Assembly (NCBI RefSeq): GCF_004375085.3
Contig: NZ_SNAQ03000015.1
Span: 119,504-183,503 of the forward strand
Direction of reading: 5' to 3'
DNA: 64,000 bases
From: Lewinella sp. W8
GTDB lineage: Bacteria > Bacteroidota > Bacteroidia > Chitinophagales > Saprospiraceae
Under the pieces are notes generated by a model that was given only the letters and a program-made list of their open reading frames with translations, did no database searches and was not told the DNA's origin. The translations under genes and the position numbers were made by a program. Below, piece after piece: positions 7,904 to 19,169 of the stretch (position 1 is the stretch's first letter; each line of letters begins with the position of its first letter).

Positions 7904-10900
7904 TCAGTATTCGCTCGGGCGCTTCCCGAAGCGCTTTTCGTACAGTTTGGAGAAATAATGAGCGTCGGAAAAGCCGATCTGATAACTGACCTCCGCGACC
8001 GAGCGGAATTCTCCGCTTTCTAGCAGTCGACGGGCGCGTTCCAACTGGATCTCCCGCTGATATTTTTTCGGGGTCATCCCCGTAATCGCCTTGATCTTTT
8101 GCTGCACCCGGCGGGTAGACATATTCAGTTGGTCGGCCAGTTGGTCAATGCCGAAGGTGGGGTCGCCAACGCGGGCCATAATGATGGCCTCCACCTCTTC
8201 GAGCCACTTCAAATCTGCCCGGGATACCGGCTTGTTGGACGGCTCCGTTGCCGACTGATGCCCGGCACCATTAGCTCGCTCCCCGAGTCTGGCCCTACTG
8301 TTTTCGATCAGGGCGTGTACCCGGGCGTTTAGTTCGTCCTCGGCGAAGGGCTTGGTCAGATAGTCATCCACCCCCACCCGCAGCGCATTAATTTTTTCGG
8401 TTGACCCCGCCTTTGCGGTCAACATGATCACCGGTAAGGTTCGCCAGTCCGGTCGGCTGCGAATTTCCCGCAGCAGTTCCATTCCGTCCATGACCGGCAT
8501 CATGATGTCCGTTACGATGAGGGCCGGAGTAAATCCTTCCTCGAGGATGTCCATTGCCTGGCGGCCGTGGGCCGCCGTCCGCACGTGGAAGTCTTCCAGA
8601 ATCAGGCGCAGGTATTCCCGCAGGCTGGGGTTGTCCTCCACCACCAGAATGGGTTCCCCGGAAATGTCCGCCGTTTCGGCGGACAACTCCCCGATCGCCG
8701 GCGTCACTTCCTCCGCGACGGGCTGCGGGGCTGCGGCAAAGGTCTCCACCAGGGGAATCGAAAGGGTGAACGTACTACCCTCCCCCATTACGCTGTCGAC
8801 GCTGATTGTACCCTCCATCAGTTCTGACAACTCTTTGCACAGGGCCAGACCAATACCCGTTCCCTCGTAGTGCTCCTCCGTACTGACGCGCTGAAAGCGA
8901 TCAAAGATGCCCGAAAGGTCCCGCTCCGGTATACCGATCCCCGTATCCCGGACCCGAAGGATCAGTTGCTCCCCCTGCCGCTCACACCGTACACTTACCT
9001 GGCCACCCTCAGGCGTAAACTTGATGGCGTTGGAAAGGAGGTTGTAAATGATTTTTTCCACCTTATCCGGATCCGCCAGTATCCGTAACTCATGGTCCAG
9101 AGCGAATTCAAAGGACAAATTAATGGACCGTAAACGGGCGCTGCCTTCAAATTGGGCCAGGATACTTTTTACGTAGGGGTAGAGGACGATGGGCTCGGGT
9201 TCGAGACTCATACGCATGGCATCGATGCTCGACAGGTCCAGCAACTCGTTAATCCGCTTGTGCAGCTTTTTGGCGTTATCCCGCATCAGGTGCAAGAGGG
9301 TAAAATCCTGATTTTCCAGTCGGTTTCGCTTCAGGACTCTCTCCAGCGGACCAAGGATCAGCGTCAGGGGCGTCCGCAACTCGTGGGATACGTTCTCAAA
9401 AAACTGAGATTTCAGCTCATCCAGTTCCCTCAATTGCGCCGCCTGCTCCTCGATCAACTTTTTATCTTCCCGGATGGTCCGGGTCCGCTCCGCGACCATT
9501 TTCTCCAGGGTTTCCTGCCGCCTGAGCAGGGCATATTTTCGGCGACTGGTGTACTGCCAGACCGACACCAACAGGGTAAACCCCACCAGCAGGAGAAACC
9601 ACCAGCGCAGGTAAAAAGGCCGGACAACAATCAACTCGATTTGTAGCGGCAGGGAGGAAAGTCGGTTCATCCGTCCCCGGGCGCGTACTTCCAGCGAATG
9701 CGCCCCGTAGGGCAGCCCAACCAGTTGCAAATTATTCCCCTCCAGGGCGGTCCATTCCTCCCGGATGCCCGGAATCCGGTAACTATAGCGGACGAGGTCG
9801 CTGTAGAAATAATCCTGCAGGGCAAATTCCAGATTAAGGAAATTATCGGTTGGGTACATCGTTAATGCCCCCTTTCGGATAAAGTCATTACGGACGCTTC
9901 TGACCCCATCCTGCTCGGAGGAAAAAAGGGACGCAGCCGACAGGCGCAGGGGGACCTGATACTCCTCCGCCTGATCAAATTCTGCGGGCGAAAAAGCCGT
10001 AATCCCGTTTAACCCCCCGAGAAAAATTCTGCCATCGGTGTGCTGATAATGTGACAGCCGATTAAACTCATTATCCGCCACCCCCTGCTCTTCGTAGTAG
10101 ACCACCATGGACTTACTCGTGGGCTCAAACTGCACCAGTCCATTGGCCGTACTGATCCAGAGGAAACCCTCTGCGTCTTCCAGTACGGCGTAGAGCTCCA
10201 AACTCGGCAGTCCGTCCACTTTACGGTATTGTCGGTAATCTGGTTTACTCGGCGCCCGGGGATCATAGGACAGCTGAATCAAACCACCATCCCCCGTGGC
10301 CAGCCAGTAATCTCCCCGCTGATCCTGGTGGATATGGTGGAAGATAACGGCCGGCAGATAGTAATCTTCGGCCGCATTAGCGCCAAACTGAGCGACTACA
10401 CCCTTATCCTTCTCAATCAGAAACAGTCCGTTCTGCGTGGCCGCCCAGAGATGATCACTGTCCTCCAAAAAATGCCACTTGGTTCCCAGACTAAAGTCCG
10501 TGAATCCGTTTTCCGGCACCATGCGATAGGCCTCCAGATTCCCGTCCATCACGACCACCTCTCCCCGGCCAAAGCCCAGCCAATATTGCCCCTCCCCGTC
10601 CCGGGTGAAACTCCAGACGCGCTTGGTCCCTAAGGCAGACAGGTCCGATGTTCTCAGGACCCTTCCCTCCCCGTCGGTCTCGATCATCTGCTTGCCCCCA
10701 AAGATCAGGTGATCGTTGGGGAGGCGCCTCACCGAAAAGGGCGTTGGGAATACCATGATGGATTCTCCTTCAGAAATTCTACGGTTCTCCCCCGTGTTCA
10801 GATTGATCGCGTGGGGACCGGCGGGATAGGTATAAATTAAATCGTTATCCAGGACCACCATCCCCCGGGCGGAAACCCGGTTGTCCTGATCCTTCAGGTA

Positions 10901-11941
10901 GGTCGTGAAGCGGGAAGCTTCCAGGGAAAGAATGCGGAGCCCGAGGTAATCCCCGAGCCACAGACCTTCGTTCCGGTCTCCCAGCACAAAGGCCGGGTTG
11001 ATCACCTTGCGGTTTTTCAATACCCCCCGATTGACCAGTACCTTCCCCGACACCAGATCATACTCCCGAATGTCTCCCCCAACGAGGTAAAGTAAGGAGC
11101 GTCCGTTGCGAAATCCCGTAAATAATATGTCCCGGTTGCTGTGATCAAGTTGGTCCCGTTCCGTAACGCGGCCCGATTCATCAATCTTCAGTAAGCGGGT
11201 AATCTGTAGTCCTCCGTTGCCCGGCATCCGTTCTCCGGCCAGGCACCAGAGGTTCCCCCGATAATCGCTGGCCATGTGGGCGACGATCAGTTCTTCGGGC
11301 AAGCGGACGAACATTGTTCTCTCTCCCTTCAGATTAAGCGTGCCGTAGCCATCGCCCAGCTTTCCGAAAAAAATGTCTTCCCCCGCTGCGCCGATAAACC
11401 CAAAATCCCGGGGAAAGGGCAAGGGGCGGCAGGCCCGCCCGTCCAGTAGATGATATTTCCCGTCGGCCAGCTGAAAGAGAATGCCTTCGCTGACCGAATA
11501 TATTCGCTCCAACTCTTCCAGGGTAAACGGCAGGTCAGGATAAACTGCCGTCAGTGATTGGACGCGTTCCCGGTCCGGGTCGACCAGATCAATACTGTAA
11601 TACTTGTACTTCCCCCGATCTTCTTCGAAGCGAATCGCCCAAACGTTACCGGCCGGCCCTTCGAGCAGTTGGTCCACGATATTGGACTGCAGGCCGTCAG
11701 CATCTTTGGTGTAAACCCGAAAGTTATGTCCGTCGAAACGGTTAAGGCCGTACTTGGTCCCGATCCAAATGAATCCTTCCCGGTCCTCCAGCAGTGAGAG
11801 TACCTGATCGTTGGAAAGTCCTTCCGTCGTCCGGAACTCACGGGCACTGACCACGTATTCCTGAGCCGGCAAGGGGGCAGGAAACAGGCTGAATAACAAA
11901 CACCCGATGGACAGCAAGACGAGGGTTAGCGATCGGATCAC
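7904..11941 (-). CDS. Hybrid two-component system sensor/regulator (HTCS)
   Basis: 1345 residues in one chain: signal peptide, a long periplasmic region of two-component propeller repeats (repeating GFIWIGT/GLNRFDG-like strands to about residue 690), a Y_Y_Y-type domain, a transmembrane helix (about 780-797), a coiled coil, HisKA with the phosphorylated His853 (NVSHELRTP), a HATPase domain, a receiver with Asp1145 (VTDIMMP) and a C-terminal AraC-type DNA-binding domain. Such proteins usually sense a breakdown product of polysaccharide in the periplasm and activate uptake or degradation genes. I chose GTG 11941 because the signal peptide starts there (IRSLTLVLLSIGCLLF); a frame to ATG 12076 would add 45 odd residues. 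No SusC/SusD or glycoside hydrolase gene is adjacent. The gene is divergent from exbD. Confidence 0.93.
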   Translation of the reverse strand: MIRSLTLVLLSIGCLLFSLFPAPLPAQEYVVSAREFRTTEGLSNDQVLSLLEDREGFIWIGTKYGLNRFDGHNFRVYTKDADGLQSNIVDQLLEGPAGNVWAIRFEEDRGKYKYYSIDLVDPDRERVQSLTAVYPDLPFTLEELERIYSVSEGILFQLADGKYHLLDGRACRPLPFPRDFGFIGAAGEDIFFGKLGDGYGTLNLKGERTMFVRLPEELIVAHMASDYRGNLWCLAGERMPGNGGLQITRLLKIDESGRVTERDQLDHSNRDILFTGFRNGRSLLYLVGGDIREYDLVSGKVLVNRGVLKNRKVINPAFVLGDRNEGLWLGDYLGLRILSLEASRFTTYLKDQDNRVSARGMVVLDNDLIYTYPAGPHAINLNTGENRRISEGESIMVFPTPFSVRRLPNDHLIFGGKQMIETDGEGRVLRTSDLSALGTKRVWSFTRDGEGQYWLGFGRGEVVVMDGNLEAYRMVPENGFTDFSLGTKWHFLEDSDHLWAATQNGLFLIEKDKGVVAQFGANAAEDYYLPAVIFHHIHQDQRGDYWLATGDGGLIQLSYDPRAPSKPDYRQYRKVDGLPSLELYAVLEDAEGFLWISTANGLVQFEPTSKSMVVYYEEQGVADNEFNRLSHYQHTDGRIFLGGLNGITAFSPAEFDQAEEYQVPLRLSAASLFSSEQDGVRSVRNDFIRKGALTMYPTDNFLNLEFALQDYFYSDLVRYSYRIPGIREEWTALEGNNLQLVGLPYGAHSLEVRARGRMNRLSSLPLQIELIVVRPFYLRWWFLLLVGFTLLVSVWQYTSRRKYALLRRQETLEKMVAERTRTIREDKKLIEEQAAQLRELDELKSQFFENVSHELRTPLTLILGPLERVLKRNRLENQDFTLLHLMRDNAKKLHKRINELLDLSSIDAMRMSLEPEPIVLYPYVKSILAQFEGSARLRSINLSFEFALDHELRILADPDKVEKIIYNLLSNAIKFTPEGGQVSVRCERQGEQLILRVRDTGIGIPERDLSGIFDRFQRVSTEEHYEGTGIGLALCKELSELMEGTISVDSVMGEGSTFTLSIPLVETFAAAPQPVAEEVTPAIGELSAETADISGEPILVVEDNPSLREYLRLILEDFHVRTAAHGRQAMDILEEGFTPALIVTDIMMPVMDGMELLREIRSRPDWRTLPVIMLTAKAGSTEKINALRVGVDDYLTKPFAEDELNARVHALIENSRARLGERANGAGHQSATEPSNKPVSRADLKWLEEVEAIIMARVGDPTFGIDQLADQLNMSTRRVQQKIKAITGMTPKKYQREIQLERARRLLESGEFRSVAEVSYQIGFSDAHYFSKLYEKRFGKRPSEY

Positions 11942-12104
11942 CTTCTGACGGTTACGACCCGAAAGATAATGTTGGGGTAAAACATAACAAGAATTTCCGC
12001 AAGAATCTGCCGTGTCCCCTTCGGAAGGGAAATCCTTTTTGGCACCAGGCACACCAAACTTCCCCCGCAAAAACATCTACCCTACAGTTACAATCCAAAC
12101 AATT

Positions 12105-12635
12105 ATGGTTACCAAAAAAACGCGCCGGGAAGGTCCCGGGGTGAATGCCGGCTCCATGGCCGACATCGCCTTTCTGTTGCTCATTTTCTTCCTCGTCACC
12201 ACCACCATCGCCGAAGATCAGGGGGTGCTGGTGAAATTACCGATCTGGGACGACGATCCGATCAAGCAAGACGTCGTCGACAAAAACGTCCTCACCGTCA
12301 TCGTCAACGCCGCCGATCAGCTGATGATCGAAAACGAGCGGGCGCAGCTGGCCGCATTGCCGGACATGGTCCGCAACCACGTCATTTCCCCCGAGCGGAC
12401 GCCCAAGCAGGCGGTGGTCAGCCTCACCCACGACCGGGGCACCAGCTACCGGCAGTACCTGGAGGTCTACGACGCCCTCAAGCACAGCTATCAGGTTCTC
12501 TGGGAGGAGGTCGCCAGCCAGCGATACGGCAAAGCCTACGACATGCTCACCACGGCCGAGCAGCGCAGCATCCGCGACGAGCTACCAATGATCATCAGCG
12601 AGGCGGAGCCGAGCGGTCACGGGAAGGAGCTTTGA
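12105..12635 (+). CDS. ExbD/TolR-family biopolymer transport protein
   Basis: 176 residues. The single N-terminal transmembrane helix contains the proton-relay aspartate of the family (SMADIAFLLLIFFLVTT), preceded by a basic cytoplasmic segment and followed by a periplasmic domain. ExbD proteins work with ExbB to power TonB- or Tol-linked transport. No ExbB or TonB gene lies next to it, so its partners must be encoded elsewhere. The start at ATG 12105 fits the family; the frame is open further upstream, to 12012, without homology. The periplasmic part is followed by a helical region (about 115-176) longer than in enterobacterial ExbD. Confidence 0.85.
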   Translation: MVTKKTRREGPGVNAGSMADIAFLLLIFFLVTTTIAEDQGVLVKLPIWDDDPIKQDVVDKNVLTVIVNAADQLMIENERAQLAALPDMVRNHVISPERTPKQAVVSLTHDRGTSYRQYLEVYDALKHSYQVLWEEVASQRYGKAYDMLTTAEQRSIRDELPMIISEAEPSGHGKEL

Positions 12636-12636
12636 T

Positions 12637-12661
12637 AAAAAAGGCCGCCCTCCCCCGGCGG
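12637..12661 (-). terminator. Probable rtcB terminator
   Basis: On the minus strand a CCGCC/GGCGG stem (12645-12661) is followed by CC and six T (12637-12642), about 45 bases after the rtcB stop. Confidence 0.5.
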
Positions 12662-12706
12662 GGAAGAACGGCTGATTACAAACAAAGTCACAAATTTCCG
12701 GGGGTT

Positions 12707-14138
<1,432 letters not shown>

Positions 14139-14160
14139 CCAAACCCGCCAAAATTTCTCC

Positions 14161-15180
14161 GTGCCCACCAACAAAAATGCGCTGATTCGCTACCGTACCA
14201 TCGATAAGTGCCTGCAAAACCCCGGGCGTCGCTGGACGCTGGACGACCTCATCCAGGCCTGCTCGGATGCCCTTTACGAACTGGAAGGGAAGGACACCTA
14301 CGTAAGCAAACGCACCGTTCAGCTGGACCTCCAGATGATGCGCGGAGACAAACTTGGCTACCTGGCCCCGATCGAGGTGTACGAGAAGAAATACTACCGC
14401 TACGCCGATCCGGATTACAGCATCACGGACGTCCCCCTGACGGGAGCGGATCTGGAGGTCCTGACCGAATCCGTCACGATGTTGCGACAATTCAAAGATT
14501 TTTCCCTCTTCGCCGAGCTGAACGGCGTCATTCAGAAGCTGGAAGACCGGATTTATCGGCAGTCCGCCAACGGAGCATCCATCATCCATCTCGACAAAAA
14601 CGAACAACTCAAGGGGCTGGAACATCTGGACACCCTCTATCAGGCCATCAACAAGCAAATCGTGGTGCGGCTGGGGTATCAGTCCTTTACCGCCCGTAAA
14701 CCCGGAGAAATTCTTCTCCACCCGTACATCCTCAAGGAGTTCAACAATCGGTGGTTTCTCGTGGGGCGGCGGGACGGGACCGAAAAGGTAGTCAACCTGG
14801 CGCTGGACCGAATCCTTCGGGTGACGCCCGATTTACGGGCCGAATACCGTAAGGAAAATTTTGATCCCGAAGCGTATTACCGCCACACTTTCGGGGTGAC
14901 GGTACACAACGGATCGCCACTGGACATTCGGCTGTGGGTGGACCGGCATAATGCGCCCTACGTCCTTACCAAACCCCTGCATCATTCCCAGGAACTTCTG
15001 GAGAGACGGGAAGACCACAGCATTGTGCTCGGGCTGCAACTCCAACAGAATTATGAGCTGGAGCGGTTGCTGCTGGGCTTTGGCGAGGGCGTGGAGGTGC
15101 TGGCCCCCAATCGGCTGCGCCGCCGAATCCATCACCTGCTCCGGCGGGCCGTCCGGCGCTACGCCCCGAAAGATCAGTAG
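14161..15180 (+). CDS. WYL-domain transcriptional regulator
   Basis: 339 residues from GTG 14161. The N-terminal part (about 1-75) is a winged-helix DNA-binding domain containing YVSKRTVQLDLQMMR. The middle contains the WYL domain with the RWFLVGRRDG signature, and the C-terminus has the usual WCX extension (LLLGFGEGVEVLAP). WYL domains are thought to bind nucleic acids or nucleotide-like ligands. Its divergent placement next to rtcB, with a near-perfect palindrome between them, points to control of RNA repair by this protein in place of the RtcR activator used by E. coli. Its end overlaps the convergent SGNH gene by 7 bp. Confidence 0.88.
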   Translation: MPTNKNALIRYRTIDKCLQNPGRRWTLDDLIQACSDALYELEGKDTYVSKRTVQLDLQMMRGDKLGYLAPIEVYEKKYYRYADPDYSITDVPLTGADLEVLTESVTMLRQFKDFSLFAELNGVIQKLEDRIYRQSANGASIIHLDKNEQLKGLEHLDTLYQAINKQIVVRLGYQSFTARKPGEILLHPYILKEFNNRWFLVGRRDGTEKVVNLALDRILRVTPDLRAEYRKENFDPEAYYRHTFGVTVHNGSPLDIRLWVDRHNAPYVLTKPLHHSQELLERREDHSIVLGLQLQQNYELERLLLGFGEGVEVLAPNRLRRRIHHLLRRAVRRYAPKDQ

Positions 15181-15836
15181 CAGGTTTTAATCACCGATTG
15201 GGCAATCAACCTATCGCCTTCCAGGCTGAAGTGGATGCCGTCTTCGCTGTTGCTCAGCAGGGTGGAGCCAGGTTGTTCCAGGAGGTTCACAAAGCAATAG
15301 CCTTCCCGGGTCGCCAGGGCCTTCACCGCTTCGGTGAGTTCGGCCACGCAGGCGGCCCCACCGGTAAATTCGTCGATGACCACCTCGTCGGAGGCCATTG
15401 GGGGTGGAGACACCAGCACGATGCGCGGAACTTCCTGCCCGCGGCTGGTGAAGAAATCACGCGTACGTTTAGTCAGCGTGGTCAGATTAGTGATGATGTT
15501 ACCGTGCTGGCCGCCGAAGCGGGCCTTGCAGTCATTGGTGCCCAGGGCGATGATGACCTCATCAATTTGGCCCATTTCGGCGTAGCCCTGGCGTAGGTAG
15601 GAGGTCAGGTTTTCCAGGGTATTCATCGACATTTCGCTGCCGTAATTGAAACCGATCGTATTGCCCGACAGGGCCGTATTGACCAGGGGGCCGCCGCCCC
15701 GAAGCTGCTGCAGTTGGTCGACCCACCCCTTACCGACGGCGTTGCTGTCGCCAATCACCAGCAGATGTTGTTTGCTGAAGCGGGCCGAGCAGGCGGTAAA
15801 TACCAGGAAAATCAGGGGAAGGAGGAGGCGTGACAT
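15174..15836 (-). CDS. SGNH/GDSL-family hydrolase lipoprotein
   Basis: 220 residues. MSRLLLPLIFLVFTAC gives a lipoprotein signal with Cys16. The SGNH blocks are visible: GDSN with Ser31 as nucleophile, GNT and GTND further on, and the catalytic DGIH pair near the C-terminus. It is probably an esterase or acyl/acetyl hydrolase anchored in the envelope. It lies downstream of the flippase gene, which may make its substrate a surface polysaccharide; that link is inference. Confidence 0.82.
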   Translation of the reverse strand: MSRLLLPLIFLVFTACSARFSKQHLLVIGDSNAVGKGWVDQLQQLRGGGPLVNTALSGNTIGFNYGSEMSMNTLENLTSYLRQGYAEMGQIDEVIIALGTNDCKARFGGQHGNIITNLTTLTKRTRDFFTSRGQEVPRIVLVSPPPMASDEVVIDEFTGGAACVAELTEAVKALATREGYCFVNLLEQPGSTLLSNSEDGIHFSLEGDRLIAQSVIKTCY

Positions 15837-15954
15837 ACGGGTTCTGTTTGGGGTAACGCAAGGGGCCGGTAATATATGGGCGACGGAGCGCAGGTGCAAT
15901 ATTTTTCGGTAGGCCTTGTCTCCGTGGTTTAGAAGGTACGCAATCCGAAACATT

Positions 15955-15978
15955 AGAGACAAGGCATGCCTTGTCTCT
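15955..15978. repeat. 24-bp palindrome, REP-like copy 1
   Basis: Perfect palindrome with arms AGAGACAAGG around CATG. A half-site GCCTTGTCTC lies at 15913-15922. The palindrome overlaps the stop codon of the flippase gene. Related copies are at 44004-44027 and 55714-55735. Confidence 0.85.
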
Positions 15979-17491
15979 ACCGCACAAAGGTTTTTCTGAT
16001 CCACGCCCGTTCGGCCAGAAACAAACCCCCAACCAGCACCAGAAAACTGGCACCCCGGATCAATAGGGCACCCAGCCCTGCGGGCCCGCTGATCGCGGCG
16101 GTGACGGCATTGGTCCCCAAGAGCACCACTGCGCCCCACACCAGGTATGCGGCGATGCGCCCCAGGGGGTAATCTACCGGAAAGTAGCGGCGGGACACCC
16201 CGTAGGCCAGTACGCACATGACGGCAAAGCAGGCCAGCATGGCCGTAGCCGGTGCCCAGATTCCGTATTTCTCCACAAAGGTGATGCTTCCGAAGAGCAC
16301 GATCACGCTCCCCAGCAGGGCGATGCCACCGCCCAGGATGGTCTTGTCGGTGAGCTTGTAGGCCACCGAAAAATTCGAATACAACCCGAAGAAGAAGTTG
16401 GCGGCCAGCAGCAGGGGCAGGATGAACATCCCCACACGCTCTCCCTCATCGATGATGAGTTCCAGCCAGGGTTGAAAGAGCAAAATCCCCACGGAGGCCA
16501 CCACCCCGATGATGGCGTAGGCGCGCGTCGCATCCGCGTAAATCGTACGGTCACTGCTTTCCAGACCTCGCCCGGCCTGCCGGAAGAAAAAGGGTTCGGC
16601 CGCGTAATTGTAGGCCGTAACGAAAAGGTTAAGGGCTACGGCCAGTTTGGCCGCCGCACCAAATTGTCCGGACCAGTATAAGTTCTCGGTGACCGTCCCC
16701 CCGTTGTACATCTTGATCACCCAGGGAGCCGCCAGAAAATTGATGATACCGGCCACGGCTACCAACGCCAGGGGGTAGGCGTAACGGAGCATTTCCGACC
16801 AATCCGGCACGATGCCCGTTGCGAGGGCTTTCCGCTTACCCGCCCGCCACCACTGGTCGAGCATCAGGGCCAGCAATCGAAGTCCCGCGGCGGCCGCCAG
16901 CGTAAAGAGGTAATAGCCGACCTGGTAGGCCGGATCGTAGGTCCAGCCCATTTTTTCCGCTACCCAAGCCGCGTTAGCTGGCCAGATGAAGAGCAGTAGG
17001 TAAATCAGGGCAATGTTCACGATGACGTTACCCAGGTTGACGGCCACGAAAAACCACGGCCGTTGATCGAGGCGCAGTCGGCCCAGCGGCACGGCGCTGA
17101 GGGCATCAAAGGCTACGGTCGCCAGCACCAGCCGGACGTAGACTACCCGATCCGGATACTTTAGCCAGCCGGCAATTTCTTCGGCGAAGAGCAGCATTCC
17201 CCCAACCAGGATGACCACCGCTCCGGTGACCCAGGCCTGGGTCCGGCGGAAAACCCCGTCGGCATGGTATTCCTGCCGGCTGGCGAACCGAAAAAGCACC
17301 GTATCCATCCGGAAGACCAACATGGCGATCAGGAAGGCCGTCCAGAACAGCAGATCATTGACCACGCCAAACTCTTCCGAACTCATGAGCCGGGTGATGA
17401 AATAGGTCACCAGGACGTAGTTCAGCAGTCGCCCCAGGACGTTGCTGAAGCCGTAGATGATGGTTTCGCCGCCAAGTTTGCGGAGGGTCAT
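15977..17491 (-). CDS. Polysaccharide flippase (Wzx/MVF superfamily)
   Basis: 504 residues with 12-14 hydrophobic segments spread over the whole length, opening with MTLRKLGGETIIYGFSNVLG, a typical start of O-antigen and exopolysaccharide flippases. Such proteins move lipid-linked sugars across the inner membrane. There is no adjacent polysaccharide gene cluster, only the SGNH lipoprotein downstream. Its last codons run into a dispersed palindromic repeat, so the C-terminus may have been altered by insertion of that element. Confidence 0.85.
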   Translation of the reverse strand: MTLRKLGGETIIYGFSNVLGRLLNYVLVTYFITRLMSSEEFGVVNDLLFWTAFLIAMLVFRMDTVLFRFASRQEYHADGVFRRTQAWVTGAVVILVGGMLLFAEEIAGWLKYPDRVVYVRLVLATVAFDALSAVPLGRLRLDQRPWFFVAVNLGNVIVNIALIYLLLFIWPANAAWVAEKMGWTYDPAYQVGYYLFTLAAAAGLRLLALMLDQWWRAGKRKALATGIVPDWSEMLRYAYPLALVAVAGIINFLAAPWVIKMYNGGTVTENLYWSGQFGAAAKLAVALNLFVTAYNYAAEPFFFRQAGRGLESSDRTIYADATRAYAIIGVVASVGILLFQPWLELIIDEGERVGMFILPLLLAANFFFGLYSNFSVAYKLTDKTILGGGIALLGSVIVLFGSITFVEKYGIWAPATAMLACFAVMCVLAYGVSRRYFPVDYPLGRIAAYLVWGAVVLLGTNAVTAAISGPAGLGALLIRGASFLVLVGGLFLAERAWIRKTFVR

Positions 17492-17563
17492 ACGCGGTGG
17501 TTCACAATTTCAGGGCACAAGGTAGCGTGCTTCCCCGCGAAAAACACCGTGATTGATTATTCG

Positions 17564-17578
17564 CCGGGAAATTCCCGG
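17564..17578. repeat. Short perfect palindrome upstream of ABC permease
   Basis: CCGGGAA-A-TTCCCGG in the 241-bp divergent spacer between the flippase and permease genes. It could be a regulator site; no other evidence. Confidence 0.35.
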
Positions 17579-17717
17579 TGATTGCCGCCTTTCTGTGCAC
17601 CAGCGTTCTTTCGCGTGAGGCACGGTCCGATCAATACCGGACCGTTTGCCGGGACACTCTCCGTAGTTCAACAACCGTCATTCGTCGAAAAGCGGGTTAC
17701 GGCCGGAGTGAAAAAGC

Positions 17718-17725
17718 TACATTTG
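17718..17725 (+). promoter_or_regulatory. -7 box of ABC permease gene
   Basis: TACATTTG, exact match to TAnnTTTG, only seven bases before the ATG at 17733. Confidence 0.55.
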
Positions 17726-17732
17726 GGGCGCT

Positions 17733-18971
17733 ATGGGATTAATGGAAAACATCCGCGTTGCCCTGCGCAGCGTCAACGCCAACTTACTCCGCGCTCTGCT
17801 CACCACGCTCATCATCGCCGTGGGCATTATGGCGCTGGTAGGAATTCTGACGGCCATCGACGCCGCCATCTATTCGCTGTCTTCCAACCTATCCAGTTTG
17901 GGAGCCAACACCTTCGAGGTGGAAAGGAAGCGGGAAACCATCCGCAGTGCCAGCGGACGGGAACGCGGTAAGCGCTCCGACCCCTTCACCTACGATCAGG
18001 CCATGGAGTTCATGGAACGTTACGAATATCCGGCCGCCGTTTCCGTAAGCTTTTTTGCCAGTGGTGCCACCAAAGTAACCTTCGGAGACAAGGAAACGAA
18101 CCCCAACGTATCCATTTACGGCATGTCCGTTAATTACCTCAACAGTAAGGGCTTCGAGATCGAGCGCGGTCGAAATTATACCTACCGAGAAGTGCGGGAA
18201 GGCGGGAATATTGCCATCATTGGCTCCGATCTGGTAGAAACCCTCTTCGACGGCAATGACGAGGAGGCACTGGGCAAAGAGATTGTGGCCGGGCGCCTGC
18301 GGGTGCGCGTTGTCGGCACCCTGAAGAGTAAGGGCAGCAGTATGAACGCCAGCGAAGACCGGAGGGTGCTCATTCCCCTGCAAACGGCCAAACGTTTCTA
18401 CGGGTCTTCCCGCACCAATTACGATATCCTCGTCGCCGTCAAAGACCCAACGGGCATCGAAGCGGCCATGGCGGAGGCCACCCTTACGCTGCGGAAAGTC
18501 CGCCGCCTGAAGGCCGGCGAAGAGAACGACTTCGAAGTAGAAAACAGCTCCGACCTGGTTTCCATCATCAAGGAAAACACCGTCACCCTGCGCCTGGCGG
18601 CCGTCAGTATCGGCCTGATGACCCTGCTGGGTGCCGCCATCGGCCTGATGAACATCATGCTGGTATCCGTCACCGAACGTACCCGGGAAATTGGGGTGCG
18701 CAAGGCCCTGGGGGCAACTCGCAAAAACGTACTGTTGCAGTTCCTCATCGAAGCCGTCGTGATCTGCCAGATCGGTGGCATCCTGGGCATCATCCTCGGT
18801 GTTGCCGTGGGTAACGTCGTGGCCCTCATCACCGGGGGCAGTTTCATCGTGCCCTGGCTATGGATCGGCCTGGCGCTGATCGTCTGTACGGTGGTTGGGC
18901 TCCTCTCCGGACTCTACCCCGCCATGCGCGCCGCGGCCCTGGACCCGATTGAATCTTTGCGCTACGAGTAG
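17733..18971 (+). CDS. MacB-like ABC transporter permease
   Basis: 412 residues. One N-terminal helix (LLRALLTTLIIAVGIMALVGI), a large periplasmic MacB-type core domain (about 45-270), then three C-terminal helices of the FtsX fold with the family signature RTREIGVRKALGATR between the first and second. Proteins of this type couple ATP hydrolysis in the cytoplasm to movement in the periplasm, often in peptide, lipoprotein or drug export. The ATPase and membrane-fusion partners are not adjacent. Confidence 0.9.
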   Translation: MGLMENIRVALRSVNANLLRALLTTLIIAVGIMALVGILTAIDAAIYSLSSNLSSLGANTFEVERKRETIRSASGRERGKRSDPFTYDQAMEFMERYEYPAAVSVSFFASGATKVTFGDKETNPNVSIYGMSVNYLNSKGFEIERGRNYTYREVREGGNIAIIGSDLVETLFDGNDEEALGKEIVAGRLRVRVVGTLKSKGSSMNASEDRRVLIPLQTAKRFYGSSRTNYDILVAVKDPTGIEAAMAEATLTLRKVRRLKAGEENDFEVENSSDLVSIIKENTVTLRLAAVSIGLMTLLGAAIGLMNIMLVSVTERTREIGVRKALGATRKNVLLQFLIEAVVICQIGGILGIILGVAVGNVVALITGGSFIVPWLWIGLALIVCTVVGLLSGLYPAMRAAALDPIESLRYE

Positions 18972-19169
18972 GCTGGTTGCTGGTTGGCAACGACAGCATG
19001 CCGCAGCGGGTTGACCTCGGATACCTCGGCGCTCCCCATATCCGTTCGTGGGATCAGTCCGTCGCTATGCATACTGACGGAAAGCAGGTACTGAATTAGC
19101 TACGCCACTGGTCCATCAGGACCCCAGGAGGCACTTTGAACCCCGCTATTCGGGGAGCCTGGTGTAGCC

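Noticed and set aside
15955..15978. Terminator for the flippase gene
   Set aside because: The palindrome recurs at two unrelated places and has no T-tract, so it is treated as a dispersed repeat.
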